Source: CADEEL01 sp050246475 (lineage in GTDB: Bacteria; Pseudomonadota; Alphaproteobacteria; Caulobacterales; Aquidulcibacteraceae). Taken from it: a stretch of DNA of 64,000 nt. Below are positions 17,698 to 26,440 of this stretch, piece after piece. The position numbers were made by a program, and so were the translations under genes. Under the pieces are notes generated by a model. That model had not been told where the DNA came from. It was given only the letters and a program-made list of their open reading frames with translations, and made no database searches. Positions within the stretch are counted from its first letter, which is position 1. The number at the start of each line of letters is the position of its first letter. The stretch spans positions 372,001-436,000 of the forward strand of contig JBFWVZ010000001.1 of NCBI GenBank assembly GCA_050246475.1. Reading direction: 5' to 3'.

Positions 17698-18833
17698 TGG
17701 CGTCCACATCTTCCGCGCCGCCGCGCGATTTTTCCGCGCCGGCGCCGGGTCTGGCGCTCAGACGCTTCAAGGACCGCAGCTTCGTCGTGTGGGGCGTGGC
17801 GGCGACGGCGATCGGGCTCGGAACGCTCGTCGCGCTCGTTTGGCAATTGGCGCATGACGGCGGCCACCGCCTGACGTTCGATTTCTTCACCAGCTTCCCA
17901 TCCTCGAACCCGGCGGATGCGGGCGTTCTTTCCGCCTGGGTCGGTTCGATCCTCGTCATCATCACGACCGCGCTCATCGCGCTGCCGCTGGGCGTGTTGG
18001 CTGGGCTCTATCTTGAGGAGTACGCCCCGAAGAACCGGCTCACGAGCCTTATCGAGATCGCCGTCAACAATCTCGCGGGCGTGCCGTCGATCCTGTTTGG
18101 CCTTTTGGCGCTCGGCCTCTTCGCCCAGACATTGGGGCTTGGCGAAACCATCCTCACGGCGGGGCTGACGCTTGCGCTGCTTATTCTGCCGATCCTCATC
18201 GTCGCGACGCGGGAATCCGTTCGCGCCGTGCCGCAAGATATTCGCCAAGCCGCGCTCGCGCTCGGCGCCACCAAGTGGCAGACGACGCAGCATCACGTGC
18301 TGCCCTACGCGATGCCCGGCGTGGTGACGGGCGTCATCATCGGGCTCTCGCGCGCCATCGGGGAGACGGCGCCGCTCATCCTGATCGGCGGCCTGACGTT
18401 CGTGGCGTTCCTGCCCGTGCAAACACCCGGCGATCCGCGCAACTACACGATCGGCCAGCTCGACGAATACGGCGCGCCGCTCGAGCCGGACGCGATGATT
18501 TCCGTTACGCTGCCGCGCGGGGGCGACGCGGTGACGCCGCTGGGGGATACCATTCCCATCGCGCCTGGCGAAACCATCGAGGCCCCCGCTGGCTCGACGG
18601 TGCATACGAGCGCGAGCTTCCTCGACGCGGCGCAGTCGTGGCTGCCATGGAACTGGCTCGGCGAGGCGTTCACCGTGATGCCGATCCAGATGTTCAGCTG
18701 GACCTCGCGGCCGGAGGCGGAGTTCCGTGAAGCGGCGGCGGCCGCAGGCCTCGTTCTGTTGGCAATCACGCTCTTGATGAATGGAGCGGCGATTTGGCTG
18801 CGCTACCGATTGCGCCGGCGCATTCGCTGGTGA
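17697..18833 (+). CDS. pstA: Phosphate ABC transporter permease PstA, with enlarged periplasmic loop
   Basis: The second phosphate permease subunit. The core motifs are present (NNLAGVPSILFGLLALGLF, the coupling loop RAVPQDIRQAALALGATKWQ, and SRAIGETAPLILIGG). At 378 residues it is longer than the roughly 280-300 of many PstA proteins; the excess is a soluble stretch of about 65-80 residues before the last helix (from QTPGDPRNYTIG to SWLPWNWLGEAF), rich in Pro, Gly and acidic residues. The ATG at 17697 shares its A with the pstC stop. No pstB or phoU follows, so the ATPase must be encoded elsewhere. Confidence 0.93.
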   Translation: MASTSSAPPRDFSAPAPGLALRRFKDRSFVVWGVAATAIGLGTLVALVWQLAHDGGHRLTFDFFTSFPSSNPADAGVLSAWVGSILVIITTALIALPLGVLAGLYLEEYAPKNRLTSLIEIAVNNLAGVPSILFGLLALGLFAQTLGLGETILTAGLTLALLILPILIVATRESVRAVPQDIRQAALALGATKWQTTQHHVLPYAMPGVVTGVIIGLSRAIGETAPLILIGGLTFVAFLPVQTPGDPRNYTIGQLDEYGAPLEPDAMISVTLPRGGDAVTPLGDTIPIAPGETIEAPAGSTVHTSASFLDAAQSWLPWNWLGEAFTVMPIQMFSWTSRPEAEFREAAAAAGLVLLAITLLMNGAAIWLRYRLRRRIRW

Positions 18834-19390
18834 ACACGGGGCGCGGCGGCGCCCGCGCCTTTACGCATTTGCTCGTCGCGCTGACGCTCGCCGCGTGCGC
18901 ACCGCCCGCCGAGGAAGAGCCGGAGGCGCCCGATGTCGCGCAAGAAATTGTCGGCGCGGGGCGGCGCGATTGGATCGCGGCGAACGAACAGGCGCGCCTG
19001 TTCGGCGGCAATCTCGCCGTGTCGGTCGAGGAGAGCGGGGAGGGGCGGCTCGTCCTTGCGTTCGCCAATGGGATCACGATCCGCGCCGCGCGCGAGGGTG
19101 TGCGCCCGGCGCAGGAAATTGCGGGGCGCGAAACCTATGCGGCGATCCTCGGGCTGCCGCCGGGCGTGGCGATCACCACGTACCGAGTGGAGGAAGAGCG
19201 CGTCTCGCCGAGCGCGGCGCTCGGCGGTCTGTGCGGCGCGCTGCGAACGACGCTCGTCGCGGCGGCCGAATATGTAAACGAGCAGAACGCATGGACGCTG
19301 CGGCTCGGCGCCTTTCACCGCCCCGCCGATGCGGCCGAGGACACTGCGCCCAATCTCTGCTTCGCGCTCGACTACGCTCAGCCTGCCTAA
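18830..19390 (+). CDS. Unrecognised small lipoprotein coupled to pstA
   Basis: The 186-residue product starts at a GTG overlapping the pstA stop (GTGA). The N-terminus is a lipoprotein signal with lipobox LAAC (VALTLAACAPPAEEE), followed by an acidic linker and a soluble domain (NLAVSVEESGEGRLVLAFANGITIRAAREG) with two further cysteines (GGLCGALR, PNLCFALDY). I do not recognise the family. Translational coupling to pstSCA suggests a role in phosphate uptake or in the Pho response at the envelope. Its stop codon overlaps the convergent glycosyltransferase stop. Confidence 0.82.
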   Translation: MNTGRGGARAFTHLLVALTLAACAPPAEEEPEAPDVAQEIVGAGRRDWIAANEQARLFGGNLAVSVEESGEGRLVLAFANGITIRAAREGVRPAQEIAGRETYAAILGLPPGVAITTYRVEEERVSPSAALGGLCGALRTTLVAAAEYVNEQNAWTLRLGAFHRPADAAEDTAPNLCFALDYAQPA

Positions 19391-20586
19391 CGCGCGCGGG
19401 CTTGCTTGACCTCGCGGGCGATACGGCGGCGCTCCCGGGCGCGGGCGCGCGCATCCGCCAAACGGCGCCAGAAGCGCTTCTTTTCGGGCTTCGGCAGCGG
19501 TTCGAGGTTTTTCTGAAAGGCCTCCGCGCACGCGCGCCATGAATAGCTCTCTGCCACGCGCCGGGCCGTCTCGCGATCGAGCTTGAGCGCTTCGAGGCAG
19601 GCCTTCTGGAGATCGTTGTCGCAGATGCCGGTGCCGGTGCCGGGGAGAATGTCGATAGGCCCGGGCGCGGGGAACGCCGCCACGGGCGTGCCCGTCGCCA
19701 TCGCTTCGAGCAGCACGAGGCCGAACGTGTCGGTGAGGCTCGGGAAGACGAAGACGTCGGCGTCGGCATAATAGCGGGCGAGTTCCTCGCCGAACTTCAC
19801 GCCCGGGAACACTGCGTCGGGATATTCGCGCATCAGTTCTTCACGCAGAGGCCCATCGCCGACGACGACCTTGGTGCCGGGCAGTTCTGTCTCAAGAAAC
19901 TTGCGGATGTTCTTCTCGACGGCGACGCGTCCGACATTGACCCAAATCGGGCGCGCGAGCCCCTTATAGACGCCGTTCTCCACATCGCGCAGCGCGGGAT
20001 TGAAGCGGTCGATCTCTACGCCGCGGCTCCAGGCCGTCACCTTGGTGAAGCCGTGCGCGAGCAGGCGGTTCATCATCGTAGGCGTCGCGACCATGATGCG
20101 CCCGGACTTGTCGTGAAAGGCGTGCATGTAGCGGTAGCCGGCCCAGAGCGGAATCCAGGGAAAGCGCGCCGTTACGTATTCGGGAAATTGCGTGTGATAG
20201 GAGGTGGTGAACGGAAACTTGTGCTTGAGGCAGATCGCGCGGGCGTCCCAGCCCAGCGTGCCTTCCGTGGCGATGTGCACAGCGTCGGGCGCGAATGCCA
20301 GGAAACGCTCCTCCACGTCGTCACGCGCGCCGATGGCGAGCTTGATTTCGCTATAGGTGATGAGCGGCATGGTGCGGTAGCCGTCGCTGGGCGCCACGAT
20401 CTCCAGCTCGCAGCCCATTTCGCGCAGCTCCTTGATCACCTTGGAGAGCGTGGTGACGACGCCGTTCACTTGCGGCTCCCAGGCGTCGGTCACGATCATG
20501 ATGCGGCGCGCGAGCGGCTCGGCGGCGGCGTCGGGCCCGTCTGGGCCTTCATCGGGCTCGGGGATTTGGGCGGCGGCTTCGCTCAC
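19387..20586 (-). CDS. GT4-family glycosyltransferase (group 1)
   Basis: The 399-residue protein has the two-domain GT-B layout: N-terminal acceptor domain (RRIMIVTDAWEPQVNGVVTT, then TSYHTQFPEYV) and C-terminal nucleotide-sugar domain (VGDGPLREEL, VFPSLTDTFGLVLLEAMATG with the EX7E region). It resembles the alpha-mannosyl/sulfoquinovosyl-type transferases that act on diacylglycerol or lipid acceptors; the exact sugar is unknown. I chose the GTG at 20586 because the upstream 145 codons of open frame are low-complexity and lie in the putA promoter region. Proximity to the Pst genes makes a phosphorus-sparing glycolipid role possible, by inference only. Confidence 0.87.
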   Translation of the reverse strand: MSEAAAQIPEPDEGPDGPDAAAEPLARRIMIVTDAWEPQVNGVVTTLSKVIKELREMGCELEIVAPSDGYRTMPLITYSEIKLAIGARDDVEERFLAFAPDAVHIATEGTLGWDARAICLKHKFPFTTSYHTQFPEYVTARFPWIPLWAGYRYMHAFHDKSGRIMVATPTMMNRLLAHGFTKVTAWSRGVEIDRFNPALRDVENGVYKGLARPIWVNVGRVAVEKNIRKFLETELPGTKVVVGDGPLREELMREYPDAVFPGVKFGEELARYYADADVFVFPSLTDTFGLVLLEAMATGTPVAAFPAPGPIDILPGTGTGICDNDLQKACLEALKLDRETARRVAESYSWRACAEAFQKNLEPLPKPEKKRFWRRLADARARARERRRIAREVKQARAR

Positions 20587-20692
20587 GCCCCGGTTTCCAC
20601 CATGGGGGGCGGGCGCGTGCAAGGCCAAGCGCGCAGACCCCGCTTGCCCCAGCGGTTCGAGGCGCGCATATCGCGCCCAAATTGGAGCCTCC

Positions 20693-23600
20693 ATGGCCGA
20701 TTCAGCCGAAAATGCCGCCGCGCAGCTCGATTGGGATGCGCTCGATGCCCACAAATACGACGATGAAGACCGCACGCTCGCGGATTTGCTGAACCATATG
20801 CCGCTCGATGCGGCTGCGCGCGCGAGCGTGGCGGCGGAGGCGCGTGCGCTCGTCGTCAAGGCGCGCGGGTTGAAGCGCCGCAAGGGCGTGATGGAGAGCT
20901 TTCTCGAAGAGTTCGGGCTCTCAAACGCCGAGGGCCTCGCGCTCATGTGCTTGGCGGAAGCGCTGCTGCGGGTTCCGGACGAAGAGACCGCCGACAAGCT
21001 CATCGCGGAGAAGATTCGCACCGGGCGGTGGGACGAGCATCTGGGGCAGAGCGATCATTGGCTGGTCAATGCGGGCACGTGGGGTCTCATGCTCACGGGG
21101 CGGATCGTGGCGCCCAGCGAAGAGCTTTCCGATGCGCCCTCCTTCATGCGCCGCTTCGTCTCGCGCGCGGGCGAGCCCGTCGTGCGCGCGGGCGCGATGC
21201 AGGCGATGCGGATTCTCGGGGAGCAATTCGTCCTTGGGCGGACGATCGAGGCGGCGATCCGGCGCGGCAAGAGTTTTATTCGCGCCGGCAACGCGACGAA
21301 TTTCTCGTTCGACATGCTCGGCGAGGGCGCGCGTACGGCGGCAGACGCGGCGCGCTATCTCGAAAGCTATGCCAATGCGATCGACGCGGTCGGCGAAGAC
21401 GCAGCGGGCGCGGGGCCGATCGCGGCCTCCGGCGTTTCGGTGAAATTGTCGGCGCTTTTCCCGCGCTACGAAGCGCGGCAAGAAGAGCGTGTGATGGAGG
21501 AGCTCTATCCGCGCGTGCTTCAGCTCGCGGAGCGGGCGATGGCGGCGAACATCGGGCTCACGCTCGACGCGGAGGAGGCGGACCGGCTCGCGCTTTCGCT
21601 CAAGCTGCTCGACAGCTTGGCGGCGGCGCCTTCGCTTTCCGGCTGGGATGGGCTGGGGCTTGCGGTGCAGGCCTATCAGAAACGCACGCGATTGGTGATC
21701 GATCAGCTCGCGGCGCTGGCGCGGCGCCGGCGCAAGCGTTTCATGGTGCGGCTCGTCAAAGGCGCCTATTGGGACGGCGAGATCAAACGCGCGCAGCAAA
21801 TGGGCCGCCCGGATTTTCCGGTGTTCACAACCAAGGCCGCGACGGACGTCAATTATCTCGGTTGCGCCAAGGCGATGTTCGCCGCGGGCGAGGCGTTCTA
21901 TCCGCAATTCGCGACGCACAACGCGCATACGGCGGTTGCGGTCAAGCGCATGGCGGAGGCGGCGGGCGCCAAACACTACGAGTTTCAGCGCCTGCACGGC
22001 ATGGGCGAAGCGCTCTATGCGGCGTTCGATTCTTCGGCGCCAGTGCGTGTGTACGCCCCCGTGGGCGGCCACGAGGATTTGCTGCCCTATCTCGTGCGGC
22101 GCTTGCTGGAGAACGGCGCCAACACCAGCTTCGTGCATTCGTTTCTCGACGACGATGTCTCTCCCGATCTCGTCGCCGCCGATCCGATCACGCGCCTTGA
22201 AGCTTCGCCCCGCCGGCATCCGCGCTTGGCGCCGCCGGCGGCGCTTTACGGCGCCAGCCGGCGCAACTCGACGGGCCCCGATCTCTCCATCGCGGCGGAG
22301 CGCGCCGATCTCGTCGCGGCGGTCGCGGCGCTCGACGCAATGGCGGTCAACGCGGCGCCGATGATCGGCGATGCTCCATCCACGGACGGCGGCGATTCGG
22401 TGAAGGCCCCGGCCGATCTTGCACGCACGATCGGGTCGGTGCGCAACGCGACGCCGGAGGAGTGCAAACGCGCGGTTTCGACCGCGCTCGCCGCATTTCC
22501 ATCTTGGAACGAACGCGGCGGCGTGGAGCGCGCCGCGATACTGCGGCGTATGGGCGATGCGCTGCAGGCGAACGAAGCCAAGCTCATCGCGTTGTTAGCA
22601 CGCGAAGGCGGGCGCACCTTCCAAGACGGGATCGACGAGGTGCGCGAGGCTGTCGATTTTTGCCGCTATTACGCGGCCGAGGCGGAGCGTTTGTTCGGCG
22701 CGCCCGCGCCGCTGCCAGGGCCGGCGGGAGAAACGAACGCGCTCGAGCTTTCTGGGCGCGGCGTCTTCGTCTGCATTTCACCCTGGAATTTTCCGCTGGC
22801 AATCTACACAGGGCAGATCGCGGCGGCGCTCGCGGCGGGCAATGCGGTCGTCGCGAAGCCGGCGGAGCAAACGCCGCTCATCGCGGCGGAAGCCGTGCGG
22901 CTTTTCCGCGAAGCGGGCCTACCAGCCGATGTGCTTTCATTGTGCCCCGGTCTTGGCGATGTCGGGGCCGCGCTCGTCGCCGACACGCGCATCGCGGGCG
23001 TGTGCTTCACCGGCTCCACGGAAGTCGCGCAGAAGATCAATCGCTCGCTTGCATCCCGCGACGGGCCGATCCCCGTGCTCATCGCGGAGACGGGGGGCCT
23101 CAACGGGATGTTCGTCGACACCAGCGCGCTCAAGGAGCAGGTGGTCGATGACGCAATCCTCTCGGCCTTCGGCTCGGCGGGACAGCGCTGCTCGGCTCTG
23201 CGTTTGCTTTTTCTGCCGCACGAAACGGCGGACGCGATCACCGAAACACTTGTCGGCGCGATGAACGAATTACGCATCGGCGATCCCGCCGATCCGCGCA
23301 CCGATGTGGGTCCTGTCATCGACGCGGAAGCGCGCGATGCACTGCAGGCGCACATGGCGCGCATGAAGTCTGAAGCGAAGGTTGTCGCGCAGCGGGATGT
23401 CACTGGCTTGAACGGCATGTTTTTCGGGCCTGCGATCGTTGAATTGCCGAGCCTCGATTTGCTTTCTCGCGAAGTGTTCGGGCCAGTGATGCATGTGGTT
23501 CGCTACGATCCAGATGAGATCGGCAAGGTCGGCGGCGCGCTCGCGGCCAAAGGCTATGGGCTCACGCTCGGCGTGCACTCACGGCTCGACAGCTTCGCCG

Positions 23601-23815
23601 CGCAGGTTGCGCGCGCGGTTCCGGCGGGGAATTTCTACGTCAACCGCTCGATGATCGGCGCGGTCGTCGGGGTGCAGCCGTTCGGCGGGCAAGGATTGTC
23701 CGGAACCGGACCAAAGGCGGGCGGGCCGAACTACCTCCCGCGCTTCGCGCACGAGCGGACGATTACGGTCAACATCGCCGCGCAGGGCGGCGATCCAGCG
23801 CTTCTCAATCTCTGA
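20693..23815 (+). CDS. putA: Bifunctional proline dehydrogenase / delta-1-pyrroline-5-carboxylate dehydrogenase PutA
   Basis: PutA oxidises proline to glutamate in two steps. The 1040 residues hold an FAD-binding proline dehydrogenase barrel (MVRLVKGAYWDGEIKRAQ, THNAHTAVAV, YLVRRLLENGANTSFVH) followed by an NAD-dependent aldehyde dehydrogenase domain with catalytic Glu799 (AETGG) and Cys833 (GQRCS). The protein lacks the N-terminal ribbon-helix-helix domain of trifunctional E. coli PutA, so it is a short type that cannot repress its own gene. The start is the ATG at 20693 behind TTGGAG; the longer open frame upstream runs antisense through the glycosyltransferase. Confidence 0.96.
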   Translation: MADSAENAAAQLDWDALDAHKYDDEDRTLADLLNHMPLDAAARASVAAEARALVVKARGLKRRKGVMESFLEEFGLSNAEGLALMCLAEALLRVPDEETADKLIAEKIRTGRWDEHLGQSDHWLVNAGTWGLMLTGRIVAPSEELSDAPSFMRRFVSRAGEPVVRAGAMQAMRILGEQFVLGRTIEAAIRRGKSFIRAGNATNFSFDMLGEGARTAADAARYLESYANAIDAVGEDAAGAGPIAASGVSVKLSALFPRYEARQEERVMEELYPRVLQLAERAMAANIGLTLDAEEADRLALSLKLLDSLAAAPSLSGWDGLGLAVQAYQKRTRLVIDQLAALARRRRKRFMVRLVKGAYWDGEIKRAQQMGRPDFPVFTTKAATDVNYLGCAKAMFAAGEAFYPQFATHNAHTAVAVKRMAEAAGAKHYEFQRLHGMGEALYAAFDSSAPVRVYAPVGGHEDLLPYLVRRLLENGANTSFVHSFLDDDVSPDLVAADPITRLEASPRRHPRLAPPAALYGASRRNSTGPDLSIAAERADLVAAVAALDAMAVNAAPMIGDAPSTDGGDSVKAPADLARTIGSVRNATPEECKRAVSTALAAFPSWNERGGVERAAILRRMGDALQANEAKLIALLAREGGRTFQDGIDEVREAVDFCRYYAAEAERLFGAPAPLPGPAGETNALELSGRGVFVCISPWNFPLAIYTGQIAAALAAGNAVVAKPAEQTPLIAAEAVRLFREAGLPADVLSLCPGLGDVGAALVADTRIAGVCFTGSTEVAQKINRSLASRDGPIPVLIAETGGLNGMFVDTSALKEQVVDDAILSAFGSAGQRCSALRLLFLPHETADAITETLVGAMNELRIGDPADPRTDVGPVIDAEARDALQAHMARMKSEAKVVAQRDVTGLNGMFFGPAIVELPSLDLLSREVFGPVMHVVRYDPDEIGKVGGALAAKGYGLTLGVHSRLDSFAAQVARAVPAGNFYVNRSMIGAVVGVQPFGGQGLSGTGPKAGGPNYLPRFAHERTITVNIAAQGGDPALLNL

Positions 23816-23837
23816 GCGTGCGCTAAGTTCTCACCCG

Positions 23838-24281
23838 ATGCCACGCGACAACGTCACGCCCTTCCGCCGCCGCCCCAAACCGCGGCCGGAGCCCTCCAAT
23901 CCGCTCCGGAGCCATCGCGGCAAAGTGCTGCTCGTGCATGCCCTGACGCTCACGGCGTTCGCGATCTATTTCTTGCTCACGACCCCCTGGACTTACATTG
24001 GGCTCGCGCTTGGGATCGCGGCGGTGGCGATCGCGGCGTCGAACCGCCACGAGGGCATGCCGTGGGCGCTTACGCATCACGAACAGGCGACACGCACGAT
24101 CATTATCGGCGCCGTCGCGTGGACACTCGGATCATTGCTGGCGTTCATCCCCGGCTTGGGCGTCGCGACGCCGTGGATTCACATCATCGTGGCGCTTTGG
24201 GTGGGCTTGCGCGCACTCATCGGCTTCGTGCTCGCGGGGCTGCGGCGTCCCGTGCCCAATCCACGCGGCTTCCTGATCTAG
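23838..24281 (+). CDS. Unrecognised small membrane protein
   Basis: The 147-residue product has a basic Pro/Arg N-terminus (FRRRPKPRPEP), then about three hydrophobic segments (LLVHALTLTAFAIYFLLT, YIGLALGIAAVAIAA, IIIGAVAWTLGSLLAFIPGLG) and a C-terminal one ending in LRRPVPNPRGFLI. I do not recognise it beyond a DUF4870-like membrane layout (inference). It follows putA by 22 bases and is convergent with the exonuclease gene, whose stop codon is directly adjacent. Confidence 0.75.
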   Translation: MPRDNVTPFRRRPKPRPEPSNPLRSHRGKVLLVHALTLTAFAIYFLLTTPWTYIGLALGIAAVAIAASNRHEGMPWALTHHEQATRTIIIGAVAWTLGSLLAFIPGLGVATPWIHIIVALWVGLRALIGFVLAGLRRPVPNPRGFLI

Positions 24282-24932
24282 CTAGGAATGCGAGAAGATG
24301 TCGGCGTTCTCCCAGCCGGCTAGATCGAGTGCGGCGCGGGTGGGGAGAAAGTCGAAACAGGCCTGCGCGATGCCGTCGCGCCCTTCGCGCGCCAAGATCG
24401 CGTCGAGCCTTTCCTTGAGCGCGTGAAGGTGAAGCACGTCCGAGGCCGCGTAGGCAATTTGGCTGTCGCTCAGCGTGTCGGCGCCCCAATCGGACGATTG
24501 CTGCTCCTTGGAGACGTCGCGGCCCAGCAATTCCTTCACGACGTCCTTCAGCCCGTGACGGTCGGTGTAAGTGCGCGCGAGCTTCGAGGCGATCTTGGTG
24601 CAATAGACGGGCTGCGCCACGACGCCCAGATCGCGCATCAGCATGGCGAGATCGAAACGCGCGAAATGCAGGATTTTGAGGACGCCGATATCGCCAAGCA
24701 CTCGCTTCAGATTGGCGGGCTCGACGTTTTTCTGGATCTGCACCAGGTGCGCGTGCTCGCCGCCGTCGGACAGTTGCACGAGGCAAAGGCGGTCGCGGAT
24801 GAGCGAGAGCCCCATCGTTTCGCTATCGACCGCGATGGGGCCGTTGAACGTCACGTCGGCGGGCAGATCGCCCTTGTGCACCAGCACGACGACGTTCTTG
24901 CCGTCCACGGTCAAAGAAAGCTTGCGAGTCAT
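24282..24932 (-). CDS. rnd: RNase D-like 3'-5' exonuclease, catalytic domain only
   Basis: A DEDDy-type 3'-5' exonuclease of 216 residues. Visible active-site segments are Exo I (IAVDSETMGLS), Exo II (LHFARFDLAML) and Exo III (SQIAYAASDVLHLH with Tyr and Asp). E. coli RNase D has about 375 residues with two HRDC domains; here both are missing, which is the usual short alphaproteobacterial form. It probably trims tRNA or other small RNA 3' ends. The start is ATG 24932. Confidence 0.87.
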   Translation of the reverse strand: MTRKLSLTVDGKNVVVLVHKGDLPADVTFNGPIAVDSETMGLSLIRDRLCLVQLSDGGEHAHLVQIQKNVEPANLKRVLGDIGVLKILHFARFDLAMLMRDLGVVAQPVYCTKIASKLARTYTDRHGLKDVVKELLGRDVSKEQQSSDWGADTLSDSQIAYAASDVLHLHALKERLDAILAREGRDGIAQACFDFLPTRAALDLAGWENADIFSHS

Positions 24933-24995
24933 CGCGCCGGTCTAGCGCGCGTTGGGGGCGGGGACAAATAGAGCGATCGCGATCACGCGGATGCT

Positions 24996-25619
24996 TCAGG
25001 CTGGCTTCAGCAGCGCGCGCCCGAGCGCGATCCAGCCGAGCGACAAGAGGACGGCGCCGGCCGCCATGCCGGCGCTGGCGTCGAATCCGAGGGCGGAGGC
25101 CGCCGCAGCAAGCGCTGGGGCGCCAAGCAAACCGAGCAACACAAGCCCCGGTCCGGGCCAGGAAAATGCGCGTCCCACCAGGAGCGAGGCGCACCAGAGA
25201 ATCCACCCCAGCGTGAACGCACTCACCGCTATGACGGCCTCCGCGTCGAACAAGTTTGGCCCCGCGACGTTCTCGATCGCGTCCAGCGCGCCGGGCGCGG
25301 TCCTGGCGGTGTGGTGGATGAAGAAGACCTGCGCCCATTCGTGCGCCATCATCATGCCTGCGCCAACGAACGCGAGCGGGAACGTTGATGCTCCAAACCA
25401 GCCTGGCTTCTGCGCCTGGCGGATGTAGAGCCCAATCATCCCGAACAGCACGAAAATGAGTCCGGCGGCGGCAAGGCTCAGGCGCCATAGGAACACTTGT
25501 GTGCCCGCCAGCGCAGCGAACGGCGCCTCCGCCGGCAGCATCGGCAAGAAGACGGCATTCGCGATCAGCGTCAGCAGCCCGCCGCCGATCAACGCGACGC
25601 CGAAAGTGCGCGTCTGCAT
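24996..25619 (-). CDS. Unrecognised multi-pass membrane protein divergent from a TetR regulator
   Basis: The 207-residue protein has about six hydrophobic segments (FGVALIGGGLLTLIANAVF, FLWRLSLAAAGLIFVLFGMIG, AGMMMAHEWAQVFFIHH, LGWILWCASLLVG, LVLLGLLGAPALAAAASALG, AGAVLLSLGWIALGRALL). I do not recognise a named family. The ATG at 25619 has GGAG six bases upstream; the longer open frame runs antisense through the TetR gene. The divergent TetR gene and the palindrome between them suggest that the regulator controls it. Confidence 0.78.
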   Translation of the reverse strand: MQTRTFGVALIGGGLLTLIANAVFLPMLPAEAPFAALAGTQVFLWRLSLAAAGLIFVLFGMIGLYIRQAQKPGWFGASTFPLAFVGAGMMMAHEWAQVFFIHHTARTAPGALDAIENVAGPNLFDAEAVIAVSAFTLGWILWCASLLVGRAFSWPGPGLVLLGLLGAPALAAAASALGFDASAGMAAGAVLLSLGWIALGRALLKPA

Positions 25620-25638
25620 GATCGTCTCCGCAAGAAAA

Positions 25639-25654
25639 GTAATCGATTGATTAC
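25639..25654. promoter_or_regulatory. Palindromic operator candidate for the divergent TetR regulator
   Basis: GTAATC-GATT-GATTAC is a perfect palindrome with 6-bp arms and a 4-bp spacer, centred in the 60-bp divergent intergenic region. Its AT-rich sequence stands out in this GC-rich DNA. Position and symmetry are what a TetR dimer would bind to repress both genes. Confidence 0.65.
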
Positions 25655-25679
25655 ATCTTTGCCGATAGCATGGCAATCC

Positions 25680-26285
25680 ATGACGAAGACTTCCCGCGAC
25701 GCGGTGGCGGAGGCAGCCATCCTTCTCTTCGCGCAACGGGGATTTCGCGAGACCAGCGTAGGCGACATCGAGGAGGCGGCCGGCCTTACGCGCCGCGCGG
25801 GCGGCTTTTACCGGCACTTCAAATCGAAAGAGGCTGTGCTGATCGAAAGCGTGCGCGCGATGGCGCGTGCGATGACCGCGGAGATACGGCTCGCCGAAAT
25901 TCTCGCGCAGGGCAACGTGAAGCGGGAGCTCCTCTTCATCGCGGAACATTTGCTCGCGCACGCGGCGCAGCATCGCGACCTTCGGCTGCTGTTGCAGCGC
26001 GAGGCTCATAAGCTTCCGGCTCTGCGAGCCGTCTTGCGCAGGGCCAATATGACTCTGGCGCGGCAAGACATCGTGCCGTGGACCGCGCACGCGCTGAGGC
26101 GCGCCGGCCTCAAAGAAAATGCGACGACGTTCGCATTTCTCGTGTTTGGGCCGGTGCTGCTCTATCTTGTCTCAATCGACCGCGGGCAGCCGGCGTTCGG
26201 CCTGGCGGAGAAAGATGCGCTCGATGCCTGGGCCGCGCATTGGTCAAAAACGCTGCGCCCGCGGCGGCGGCGATCTGCGGGCTAG
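25680..26285 (+). CDS. TetR/AcrR family transcriptional regulator
   Basis: The 201-residue protein has the TetR helix-turn-helix in residues 5-55 (AAILLFAQRGFRETSVGDIEEAAGL, GGFYRHFKSKEAV) and a helical ligand-binding domain (LLFIAEHLLAHAAQHRDLRLLLQ). The ATG at 25680 places the HTH at the usual distance from the N-terminus; an ATG at 25670 is out of frame. It is divergent from a membrane protein gene and probably represses it through the shared palindrome. The ligand is unknown. Confidence 0.9.
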   Translation: MTKTSRDAVAEAAILLFAQRGFRETSVGDIEEAAGLTRRAGGFYRHFKSKEAVLIESVRAMARAMTAEIRLAEILAQGNVKRELLFIAEHLLAHAAQHRDLRLLLQREAHKLPALRAVLRRANMTLARQDIVPWTAHALRRAGLKENATTFAFLVFGPVLLYLVSIDRGQPAFGLAEKDALDAWAAHWSKTLRPRRRRSAG

Positions 26286-26291
26286 AAGCGA

Positions 26292-26376
<85 letters not shown>

Positions 26377-26440
26377 ACTCAAGGCGCGCGATGTAAGGGA
26401 GGGGGCGGGCGGCGTCAACGATGCGGCCCGTCTGTCTTGC

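Noticed and set aside
20587..21021. N-terminal extension of the glycosyltransferase
   Set aside because: Ser/Ala-rich low complexity and runs antisense into putA; the GT-B fold begins right after the GTG at 20586.
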